Notes under the pieces: model-generated
The model's database searches: none
Told to the model about the DNA's origin: nothing
Seen by the model: the letters and a program-made list of their open reading frames with translations, nothing else
Assembly: GCF_018812025.1 (NCBI RefSeq)
Contig: NC_063062.1
Location: 5,232,513-5,296,512 of the forward strand
Length of the DNA stretch: 64,000 nt
Direction of reading: 5' to 3'
DNA from: Megalobrama amblycephala
Taxonomy: Eukaryota > Chordata > Actinopteri > Cypriniformes > Xenocyprididae
Part shown: in pieces, positions 1 to 10,700 of the stretch
Numbering within the stretch: the stretch's first letter is position 1
Layout of the letters: the number at the start of each line of letters is the position of its first letter
Made by a program: the position numbers and the translations under genes

Positions 1-243
1 TCTTACCCTGAATGTTTATATTTTATCAGAAACTGTCGGGAGCTGCCGACACATTGCCATACCGGAAGTACCATAAATGTATATATTTTAGACCTGTCGG
101 GATGGTTTTCGCGGGAAAATGCATATATGTCACTGGCACGCGCGTGCCAAATAGAAAAAAGTATGGCAAGCCGTTTTGACATTTATTCATTCTCAGGATA
201 TGAATTCTTGATATCAACCATTCAATTCTTGATATCAGGAATA

Positions 244-971
244 GAGTGCCTCAGGGATGACGCATTTTTGTAGGCAAAACCCGGAAGCGAGTTAGCATTT
301 TAGGACTTCCGGTTCCAACGCCGTAAAGTCTATGGGTTTTTTGAATGGGTTTTTGCTAAATCGCCTGAAATAAGGTCTGTGGTTAACAAAGCCTCTAAAT
401 ACTTTCACGTTTTGATCTATGACATAAAACACACCAGTTATAACCCACTTGTGATTTTTTAAACTTTTACTGTGTCTTAAAATCGGCGGTTGCTAACAAA
501 TTGCTAAAAGGGACTACTTCCTTTGGCGGGGACTTTAGACATCATCTTTAAAAATGGGACATTTGGACAGCATTTCTCATGAAAAAGTGGATAAGTATTC
601 ATAACAGCACAGATCATAATCAGCGAGCATGTTTATAAATAAAGTTGTTTTTTTAAATTCAGTTTGAGGAAGCTTGGTGGTGACGACGTTGATCCGCGAC
701 CATGGTGTGCTGTAGTCCGTTTATAGCCTACTGTTAGCCTTTTATATCTGACGACTTTAGGCTTCAAAATGTATAAATGTTGTGTTAACTTGTAAAGATT
801 ATCTTGATAGACCAAATGTGTAAGTGTCATAACCCTTTGTTAAACACAGAGCTTATTTTCTGCGATTTTCCAAAAGTCTATGGGAAAAATGCATAGGCTT
901 TCAACCGAGGGAACCCGTGCGCCGCTAACTTCCGGGTTGGCCTACAAAAACGCATCATCCCTGGGGCACTT
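244..971. mobile_element. Non-autonomous DNA transposon nested in the GATATC element
   Basis: Terminal inverted repeats of about 30 bp (AGTGCCTCAGGGATGACGCA on the left, its diverged complement ending GGGGCACT on the right) bound about 730 bp with no transposase. Removing it rejoins GATATCAGGAAT to TACATTTCCACTAGT. The intact opposite arm of the host element reads the same way (GATATCAGGAATTACATTTTCACTAGT in reverse complement), so the insertion point is well supported. The target duplication is at most a TA and is not certain. Confidence 0.7.
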
Positions 972-1319
972 TACATTTCCACTAGTAAAAGCTAGAATTC
1001 TTGATATCTGTAATTATATTTATAACAATATAATTATTGATATCAAAAATTATATGATGATTTTTACTAGTAAGAATTGTATTTCTGATATGTGAAATTG
1101 GAATTTCAACTAGTAAGAAATCAATTTTTGATATCAACAATTGAATTTAAATGGCAGCCTATGGTGACATTTCACTAGTGATAATACAATTACAGACATA
1201 GACGGTGGGTGCCAGGTGGCCCCCGCCCCCCATATTATATAATCCATATTATATTATAGATAAATTCATGCTCAGTGTTCATGTTCACTAATGGTTTTGC
1301 GATAGAATTGTTGTTAATA

Positions 1320-1372
1320 GAGTCAGAGGTTCAGCCGTGCTCTAATTATCAGTGGTTCGAATCTGCCCTCAT
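1320..1372 (+). repeat. tRNA-like B-box sequence
   Basis: GTGGTTCGAATCTGCC resembles a pol III B box (GGTTCGAANCC) with an A-box-like stretch about 35 bp upstream (AGAGGTTCAGCCGTGCTCT). A complete cloverleaf does not form, so this is at best a relic of a tRNA or a tRNA-derived SINE. Confidence 0.25.
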
Positions 1373-1831
1373 ATAGTTTTTTTTTTCCTCAGAAAGTTCA
1401 AAGAAGTTCATTAATGTTTGTACATCAAGAGCAGGGACATGTTTGTGTGCATTTTGTTAGTGATTTCCCTGGAAAGAAGAGTCAAGCGATAGATTTATGC
1501 GCATGTCTGAAGTCTAACTTACATGAGCCACAACGATCTTCAGCATGATTTCAAAAACAACACGTTTTAGTGCTAGTTTGCTTCTTATTTAACTCAAACT
1601 AACGTCAACTGGATGTTTCATTTGCATTATATCCGTGCAGCAAGATGACAATTTCGAACTAAAAGCACATTCTTTTCACGAGTGTTGTCGCAAGATGCTC
1701 TCGCTGATATCTGATGCAAGGAGAGTTTGCTTTGAGCGCGCGCATGTATCTGGTCGAAGAGCCATTTGTGCTCGCGTATCACTTGGATGCACTCTCGACG
1801 TTTGCCATTAAAATATCGCCATAGAAACGGC

Positions 1832-2105
1832 TAGGGCTGGGCGATATATCGCATGCGATTCTCACGCGCATTTCGTCAGTAAAGCCGGTTCCCTGATTAC
1901 CGCTAAATCGCCATCACCTGCTTTCAAATGGAGCGCCTTTTAATAGACAGACAAAATTTTGCGTGGCTTATCAGTGAACTACGGCTCTGTCTATTAAAAG
2001 GCGCTCCATTTGAAAGCAGGTGATGGCGATTTAGAGGTAATCAGGGAACCGGCTTTACTGACGAAATGCGCATGAGAATCGCATTCGATATATCGCCCAG
2101 CCCTA
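1832..2105. mobile_element. hAT-type MITE with 8-bp target duplication
   Basis: This 274-bp element is almost a perfect palindrome. The ends TAGGGCTGGGCGATATATCG and its complement, and arms of about 120 bp, surround a short unpaired centre near 1955-1985. It is flanked on both sides by GAAACGGC (1824-1831 and 2106-2113). An 8-bp duplication and TAG/CTA ends fit hAT transposons. There is no coding capacity. Confidence 0.88.
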
Positions 2106-2546
2106 GAAACGGCCTTAAATAAACTATAAAAAAAGGGTGAAGATTGTGTCTGAAAGCTCCAATCGATTTTTTATTGGTTAAAATCAATGGAGAATATCTC
2201 ATATTTTTCCGTGGATGCTCAACCATTTTGCATCTGCGCCTATAATTACAGATATCAAGAATTCTAGTTTTTACTAGTGGAAATGTAATTCTTGATATCA
2301 AAAATTAGCATTTTAACTAGTGAAAATTGAATTGTTGATATCAAGAATTAACATTGTTACTAGTGAAAATGTAATTCCTGATATCAAGAATTGAATTGTT
2401 GATATCAAGAATTCATATCCTGAGAATAAATAAAAGTCAAAACGGCTTGCCATGGAAAAGTTGCTCTGGGTATCATGACACTTTGACACGTGAATGGTGT
2501 GGGAGTGAAATAGGTTAGTTGGCACAAAGAGCGAGAAAGTTTGACA

Positions 2547-2953
2547 TTAAAGGGATAGTTCACCCAAAATGTCCCTCCATAGACAGCTACGCAACTGAAA
2601 CTTTGACGCTTTGAGATCATGAAACTAATCCATATGAAGTCCACATTTAGTCCACATTTTCTGAAAAGACTCAATCGCTTTTTATGATGAACAGATTTAG
2701 GCTTTTATTTACATATAAACAAACCGCTCAATTCATCTGGATTAGATTTACGATCTCTTTATGAACATTTTGAAGTGTCAAAGTTTCAGTTGTGTATGTC
2801 AACGGAGGGACAGAAAGCTCTCAGATATTTAATCAAAAAGATCTGTTTTTGATTTGTGTTCCGAAGATGAACAAAAAATGCATGCGATTTGAATAAGATG
2901 AGGGTGAGCAATTAATGACAGAGTTTTCATTTTTGGCTGAACTATCCCTTTAA
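2547..2953. mobile_element. TTAA-flanked MITE, AGGGATAGTTCACCC family
   Basis: TTAAAGGGATAGTTCACCC at the left is mirrored by GAACTATCCCTTTAA at the right. The inside has the diverged inverted pattern typical of this abundant cyprinid repeat. TTAA at both ends suggests piggyBac-like mobilisation. It is non-coding. Confidence 0.8.
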
Positions 2954-3022
2954 ACACGCGAACCTCCGGGAATCACACAGCGGCGAGTCTGCTGGCAAAA
3001 AGAGAACACGACATTGATCACA

Positions 3023-3113
3023 GACAGCAACATAGTGTGGCCCAGATCCGGCCCACATCAGGTACATGTGGATTACACGCGGACCAGATCTGGGCCGACA
3101 CTATGTTGCTGTC
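3023..3113. repeat. Short hairpin-forming inverted repeat
   Basis: GACAGCAACATAGTGTGGCC pairs with GGCCGACACTATGTTGCTGTC. The inner part also pairs around GGCCCAGATC/GATCTGGGCC. About 36-bp arms enclose a 20-nt loop. Probably a small MITE. Confidence 0.7.
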
Positions 3114-3256
3114 GGGGTCGTAACTGAGGGAGAACTGAGGGATCTGAAATGTAAAAGTGACGCTGATGACGTTTTTATTAATCAACAGGTGAGTAAGGTA
3201 TTTTATTGAACAGATAAATTGCCATATATGGCTCTCTAACAGAGTTCATTGAAAGC

Positions 3257-3401
3257 AATAGGTATGTTCCACTTGAAGACCAATCAGTGTATGACATTAA
3301 AGAACCGCGAGAGCGATTAGAGAGCAGACAGCTCTGTATGCTTTAATGTCATAAACTGATTGGTCTGAGCAGAGCCGCTTCAAGTTGAACACACACCTAT
3401 T
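3257..3401. repeat. Foldback repeat of about 145 bp
   Basis: AATAGGTATGTTCCACTTG at 3257 and CAAGTTGAACACACACCTATT ending at 3401 are diverged inverted copies. The inner parts CCAATCAGT..GACATTAAAG and CTTTAATGTC..ACTGATTGG also pair. Non-coding, probably a MITE. Confidence 0.6.
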
Positions 3402-4129
3402 ATCTGTTGTGAAGGGTCATATTCATTCGCAGTCATGCAGTGCCAAAGCACAAGGTTCTTGCGCAAAATGCATGCAGTTTTGTTACATAGTGTACCTTTA
3501 TATAATAAAAATAAAAATATTCTAAGAAATTAAATTATTATTTTTTGCCCTTAAGTTTGTTTACAATTCTCTAATTATCCAACTCGAATCCCGTGTCAAT
3601 TATTTGTGACTTAAGTGTCCGTACGTATGCAACACTCAAGTTTACATCTCTATTATTATTATTATTTGTGAGCATGTGTGTCATCTCATGTTTGAATGAT
3701 GCACGGTATGTTTGTGAGAGTGGTTGCTTGACAGCATGTAATCGGAGCCTGTTTATGATTGGAAAATGATGCAATGACACATGACCGGTGGGAGAGATTG
3801 TTGACTGTTATGGGGAGGGTGTACAGACAGAGTGACATACAGGGGGCTGTCCTAATTAAACCTGGGCCATGCTTTGAGCTTGTCTGAAGAGCTGTCATCA
3901 ACATCACTTGCATCAGATCACTGCACTTTCACCAGACATGCCATACTGGATGAATTTGGCTACATATACACACACATTAGCCCATTATGTTCACTCATCT
4001 CTATATGGTATGATCAGTCAGTCAGAAGGAGAATTACAGGATCTCATCATGAAGCTAACAGATAAGGAATGATTAGGCAGGATATATTTTTTGATTTTGC
4101 ATGTTTTTGGTATCATTTTCTTGGACACT

Positions 4130-4240
4130 GCTTTCAAGTGGCTTCAGAGCAATGGCTAGTTGTGGAAAATGTGATGTGCTCTTGCGCCTATTTGTAGGCC
4201 TGCTAAAAATAGGGTCCGGCTGGCAACACATGCTCTGCTG
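4130..4240 (+). promoter_or_regulatory. alpk3: Putative alpk3 muscle promoter with MEF2 motif
   Basis: CTAAAAATAG at 4203-4212 is an exact match to the MEF2 consensus YTA(A/T)4TAR. E-boxes CAAGTG (near 4136) and CACATG (near 4226) lie on either side. About 65-100 bp downstream a GC-balanced stretch ends in ACTGATG|GTGAGT with the donor at 4307, so a short noncoding first exon (about 4235-4306) is plausible. MEF2 plus E-boxes fits a striated-muscle gene such as alpk3. The AT-rich MEF2 motif could also serve as a TATA-like element. The start site is inferred, not observed. Confidence 0.45.
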
Positions 4241-4306
4241 TGATTGACAATTCTAGTGCTACTGGGAAAGCAGGCTCCAAAGAACAAGCAAAGAAACACA
4301 CTGATG
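4235..4306 (+). other. alpk3: Candidate noncoding first exon of alpk3
   Basis: A strong donor (ATG|GTGAGT, GT at 4307) precedes a pyrimidine-rich acceptor (TTTTTTCCACCCTTTTCAG, ending 4621) that opens the first coding exon. This implies an untranslated exon spliced to 4622, with 4622-4770 as the rest of the 5' UTR. The 5' boundary is a guess from the position of the MEF2/TATA-like motif. Confidence 0.4.
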
Positions 4307-4770
4307 GTGAGTTCTTTAAGTGTTTTCCTGTAATTAATATTTTTGTCAAGCAATTCAAAGTCAATCAATATATGAGTTGGCTCGAAATCAATTACAAATG
4401 AATGTGTTTGACCAAATTATAAGTAATAAACAGCAGTTCCTATTTATAACTTCTCTGTTCAAATGGTTTGCTTGTTGAGACTAGCTGTCCTTAAAAATAA
4501 GAACGGTTCTGTCTAAACTATATTTTAAAATTTCAATTTTGTATTATTAATATTGTTAGTACTTTTCAAGTGTTTGTATTTGTCTATTTGAATTGATTTG
4601 TATTTTTTCCACCCTTTTCAGTGGCTCTCCAGTTAGCTACAAAGTGGAACTCTACATTTTGTTTCCAAAAGCCTGGAGACAAACCTCAATTTGATTCTAC
4701 AGAAATATTGAAACCCCACTTAAAGGGACTGGTGGGATTTTTGGCCTGTTGAAATTATTTGTATTGGACA

Positions 4771-7700
4771 ATGACATCCAGGAGGCCCATGACCCGCTCT
4801 TTCTCTGGAAATGGGAGATCGGGAAGCCAAAATGGGGAGGATGTCTCGTCGGCAAACGGAAGGTCAGAGAGCCGCAACTACCTCTCCAACGTTAGGCCTG
4901 AAAACAGGTAAAAATATATATACTGTTCAGTTTGATTGAGTGTGTTTGTTCTGCTTTATTTGATTGTGAAAAATCTGTCTACTTGGTGTCATAATTATCC
5001 ATACCTCCAGTTTGGATGTTAATTTTAGGGTTTATGATGGTTTTTAAGTCTAGAGAAATAAATATCATCAAATGTATATTTATTTCTCTAGACTTAAAAA
5101 CCATCATAATCTCTAAAATTAACATCCAAACTGGAGGTATGGACAATTATGACACCAAGTAATCAAATTACTGTATCATATTAATAATATATACAGTCAT
5201 TTGATTAAAAATGGCTTTAATTAGAACATAATTATTGCTACATCTGCCTTTTCTGATACTTATTTTATTAAACGAGATGTCATTTTAGCTTGCAGTCATT
5301 TGAATGCATTCACCAAATCTGTTTGTCATCATTTTAATGGTTTTGTTGTTGCTGAAACACTGACGTAACTGTGGTTACCACATAGGTTGTATTGTGTTTG
5401 CTCAACTACGGTTATGCCAAAAGAGACCACAATGTTCTCACCATTAGCAACAGCATTTACTGTATGACTGCATTACAGTTGCTCCTGGCTGCAATTAAAA
5501 TCAGGGTCACGCAATGAAAGTCCGTAGTTTAGATATTCTTGTCTGATGAGTGTCCATTTGATTTGCCTCTTTTCTAAATAGCCTTTCAACCCACAGTTAT
5601 TCAAACTACAGACCGTCGAGGTAATAAAAGCTTCTCAAAAGGTCAATCCTAAACTAACTACACTTAAGATAACAATTTCTGTTCCCCAATGCCTTTTCCC
5701 CCTTTGGTTTGTTTTACAATCTCAGAAATACCCAATTTGCATTTGATTGCAGCGTGATTATGACAATATTGTGCTCAATGTTCAAATCTTTCAATCCTCC
5801 AAACCCACCCACCCACCCACCCAAATAACCACCGTATATTGTACACAGAAAAAAGTGCACTATAAATGTTTCCAAAACTTTTACATGTTAATATTATCAG
5901 GCTAAATAATATCCTCTCACCCTGTTAATACCCTGCAGCCTTTCCTCCCAGTGACAGCAATAATTCTAATTTTATATATTAATAATGCACTTTTATGTCA
6001 ATGCAATCTCCCTGCTGTAGGTATTGCTAATTAATTTATTGATTGATATAATAATGATTGGAATCGTTTTATATAATACATACTAGCTTTTCTTATGAAT
6101 ATTGTTGAGTTGACAAACTGTGTTTGCCATCTCCAGGAGTACATTATGTACCGTCATGGCTCATTTAACCGAAGAGACCCAGCCATGTTTTGAGACCACC
6201 ATAAAATCAAAGGCAGTGTCAGAATCATGCAATGTCAAATTCTCTTGTGTGGTCACAGGTAAGTTAAAGTTATTTTACTTATGATTATGAAAATAAATGT
6301 TATGTTTAAAACATGAAAACCCAATATATGGTACACTAAAAAAATGATGGGTTAAAAACAACCCAAGTTGGGTTGAAAATGGACACACCCAGCGGTTGGG
6401 TGAAATGTTTGCCCAACATGCTGGGCAGTTTTATTTAACCCAACTATTGTTTAAAAATGACTATATGGCTTAAAATGAACCCTAAATAGGTTGGAAATTA
6501 AAAATCAGACACATAATTACTAAAGGCAACAATAATAATCAAAAGGTGAACATTTATTAATATGCAATTTAAGAAATGTTTATTGTTTAATTATTATTCA
6601 GTAAACTATTATAAATAAATTTTAATTTGTTAAGCATGTTAAAAGCCAATATACTTTGGGTTCATTTTAAGCAAGCAAAACAGTAATTTTTAACAATAGT
6701 TGAGGTAAATAAAACTACCCTGCAGGTTGGGCTAACATTTAACCCATTTGTTGGGTTTGTCCATTTTCACATTTTCAACCCAACTTGTGTTGGTTTTAAC
6801 CCAGCATTTTTTAGAGTGTATGTTAAAGACATTTCAGTATAATCTTATTTGGTGTGTAAAGTCTGAGTGTCTCTATACAATTATAAAAGATTTTCTGGGT
6901 TAAATACAAAGTTCTGTCATGAAACTCTAGATGGCGCAGGCTAATAGGTCATTAACTCAACCTGCTTGCAATCACATCATTCTCTATAGGGCACAGCTGA
7001 TTGGTTTTCCTGTTGTATCAGTAGCCAATGAGCTTGCATGCTTCAAAAACTTGGTTAGCATTTGCTTTGACACTGCTTCGCGCTTTCAGAAACCCTCCAC
7101 CTTCCCCAGCTCCACCTGTATAGATCTGCTACAGGTAATTCATGTATGCTATATATTGTACAGCAGCAGCATATCTTACTTGCTCACAGCAGCGTGTTGT
7201 GTATGTATTGTCAGTAGCAAGTCCTTTACTTACTCTGCATCAGCAGCAATAACAGCAGCAGCAGCGTAGCAGATCTATTCCGCCAAGACCGCCAAATATA
7301 TCAACATCGTCATACCCATTACCATGCCAAACACTCCAAGAGTTGTTAAAACAGAAATGAATGTTATTTTGTTTTAAATGTTACTGTTTCCAATTAATAA
7401 GAGCAAACCTCCTTAATTTTATACACATTTCCACCAGGTTACCCGGCTCCTGAGTTGACCTGGTACAAAGATGACATGGAGTTAGATCGATATTGTGGCC
7501 TTCCCAAATATGAAATTTTCCGCAATGGAAAAATTCACACACTGCACATCTACAAGTATGTTACTTGATTCAGACCAGACAGATAATTCATTGGATTCTT
7601 GGTTTCAATGCTTTTATGGTTTTAGTAGTGAATACACAATGTCTGTAACTACATTTGCTTCGTTTGGCAGCTGTACAGAAGAAGATGCAGCCATTTATCA

Positions 7701-10700
7701 GGCCTCAGCGAGGAACAGTAAGGGCATCGTCTCCTGTTCCGGGGTACTGGAGGTGGGGACCATGAGCGAGTACTTGATCCACCAAAGGTTCTTTGCCAAA
7801 CTGAAACAGAAGGCTGAGATCAAGCGGCGAGAGCTGGAAGAGAGTCGACGTCGGGGTAAGGAGAACATCCAGAAGGAACAATTACATGTGATTAACCAGG
7901 AACGCTTACTAAGGAAGCGTAGGACTCCTGCTGGGAACGACCCCCTGAGCTCCTCTCCCACAACCCAGGGTGGAGAGGAGAATGTGACCTCCCAAGGCAC
8001 AGATGAAGAGCAGCCTGCACTCATGGATGATAAGTCTGATAACATCATGGCACAGGCATCTGTAGTAACCAAAGAGATGAAAACGGAGAATGGTATTGAG
8101 AAAATCAACAGTATCTGCGATCCAATGGAGGTGGTCACCACGAAGCAGTCCACCAAAGAGAAACCGGATGAAAAGAAGCAGCGTATTACCAATGGATTTG
8201 ATGAGGTGGGTCTTATTAAGCCCACCGAGAGTTACAGAAAACAAGAGAATGCTTATGAAGAAATGACCCTGGCACAATACCTAGCTGAGTCTGTTAAGTC
8301 ACAGGCTGCTGAACAACATCCAAATTCTGAGATCATGGATGTCGATGTTAGTCCTGTCCAAGGAGAAAAAGAGCTGGAGAAGGAACAAGAAAGACTAAAA
8401 GAAGAGGAGAGGGACCGATCAAGAGAAATAGAGTGGGAGAAAGAGCTAGAGAGAGCCAAAGAAAGAGAACGAGAGAAAATTAGGCAAACAGAACAAGAGC
8501 AAAGAGCTGTATCTGGGCCTTCAACCAAAGCCGCATCACACAAAGAGCCAGAACCTCAACACAAGTCAGCTCTAACCTCGGTTTTTCACTCCTTAAAGGG
8601 CATATTCTTCGGCAAAAGCAAGAAGTCTACAGAGACAGCAGAAACCACGAGGAGAGCTAGTGAAGTGATCATAGAAAAAGAAATTCAACTCCCTCCCTCA
8701 CAAACACCTCCTCAAGAGGTGGCCTCCGAACAGGATGCACCAAAGCTGGTCCAGGAATCACCTCAAACGACGGACTTGGAAGTAAAAAGAAAGTCTTTAC
8801 AACAAACACAAGATTCAACCACTCCCAATGATATCATAAACTCTAAATCAACCGAACTTCATGCAAACAAACCTGAGGTTGTGTCTCCCACCCCTGAAAG
8901 CCATCTTGAGAGCATTGAAGAAACCATTAGACTTTCTGTAGAGCAGAAGGAGATGCCAAAAGAGGAGAACAGTCCAGAGGAAGTCCCGCAGATTTCTCAT
9001 TCGCTGCTTTTCAAGGTGAGTTCATTGCACTTCTCACTTTACAACCTGCCGGTTTTGTCCATCTAGTGCAGGGCTTCCTGCACCACAGCACATGGGAGCT
9101 ATTTATAGATAGTATATTTGTGCAGCAAGACTTGAGCTTAATTACATCAGTCCCTGGCCAAGATGATGACACAAACTATACCCAAGAGAACACAGTAGGC
9201 AGCTTTGATGTTGTTTGATCTTTGACTTTAACATGTAAGGATTCAGGGTGTCAGCAATGTTCTTATAGACTATTTTCTGAGCAAAACCGCAACCGCTATG
9301 TTTGGGATATAGGAGTGAAAATGGGGTCTAAAGTCTGAGAGCACTAGTGGTAATTCTTTTCTTATTAAATATGATATTTATTACAACGTTGTATTGTACA
9401 ATATTATATTATCAACAGTTTAAGAGAAATGTTATCTTTAAGAGAAAAGTTTCCACTGCATGTACATTACCATTCAAAAGTTTGGGGTGGGTATGATTGT
9501 TTTTTAAAGTCCCCCTGTGGTGAAAATCAAGTTTTTAATGTTGTTTATATGTCTTTGTGGTGTTTTTAATATGCTTTAAGACAAACCATGTGCAAATTCA
9601 GAAGTCAACACCATTGCTGAGTATTTTCTCTTTAAAACTGCAATGATCTAAAGACAGTTTCAAAAATGCGGTTTGAAATTGCTGGTGTTTCTTACGTCAC
9701 AAACTACCTTGTAACCAATCACGTCAACGTGCTGGGGAGCTTTAGCATATCAATGTCGTGTAACATTAGGAACACATTATTAGCTGTTTGATAATGTAGT
9801 CAGGCAAAAGGCTAATCATATTAATTACCGTTATGTGTCCGACGTCGAAAAAAGCGATACCGTTGAGCAGCGTTTATCCAGTAAGTTGACCAAGTGGATC
9901 TCTGAGCTTGAATGAGCGAGTGGAGGCGGGGCTAATTAACATATTCATAGATCCGCGTATACTAAATGAAGCAAGGGAGTTACATTCAAGCTATTTTAAG
10001 GCATGAAGTTTCTTTTCACTGAAAAAACATTTAAATATGCCTTTTTGATTATCAAAGATGAGTTTTAGGGGATAAAATTGACTACACAGGGATTTTAAAT
10101 GTTTTTGAAAGAAGTTTTTCATGCTCGCTCAGACTGCATGTATTTGATTAAAAAAAATAATAATAATAATAATGTAAAAACAGAAAAAAATATGTGAAAA
10201 AAAATATGAGAAATATTATTGCAATTTTATTTATTTATTTATTTTTAGCTATTTTAATATATTTTAAAGTGATGGCAAATCTGAATTTTCAGCATCATTA
10301 CTCCAGTCTTCAGTGTCACATGATCCTTCAGAAATCATTCTAATATGCTGATTTGGTGCTCAAGAAACATTCATTATTATTATCAATGTTGAAAACAGTT
10401 GTGCTGTGATACTTTTTTCAGGATTCTTTGATAATTAGAAAGTTCTAAAACACTGCATTTATTTAAAATATAAATCTTTTGTAACAATGTCACTGTCACT
10501 TTTGATCAATATTCTGACCTCTAACCTCTGAACATAGTGTATAAACCCAAACACATGGAAATATTTGTCTGTGCTCTGCTTTTGACTCATTTACGGTTCT
10601 CCTAAGACTTTAAATAAGGCCTGCTGCCCCTTTAAAAGGACAATCAATAACACTCAGAGTGAGTCAAACTGGCTGGATTTCAGCTTATCTAGAATAGTTA

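Larger units (their letters stand above)
163..2453. mobile_element. Composite foldback element with GATATC/ACTAGT subterminal repeats
   Basis: The ends are inverted copies: ATGGCAAGCCGTTTTGAC at 163-180 returns as its reverse complement at 2436-2453. Inward from each end come repeated units built on the palindrome AATTCTTGATATCAAGAATT alternating with ACTAGT motifs (about 200-243 and 972-1190 on the left, 2236-2420 on the right). The right arm has about two more units than the left. No transposase reading frame is visible, so it is non-autonomous. It is interrupted by two later insertions (244-971 and 1832-2105). The family is not one I can name. Confidence 0.7.

Noticed and set aside
6931..7269. 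112-codon open frame in alpk3 intron 3
   Set aside because: Ser/Ala/Cys-rich, in a CAG-patched repeat, no family resemblance, and not needed for the alpk3 frame.
7698..8543. Minus-strand open frames of 96-175 codons
   Set aside because: Shadows of the charged alpk3 exon 5; the plus strand is confirmed by Ig1 continuity and splice phase.
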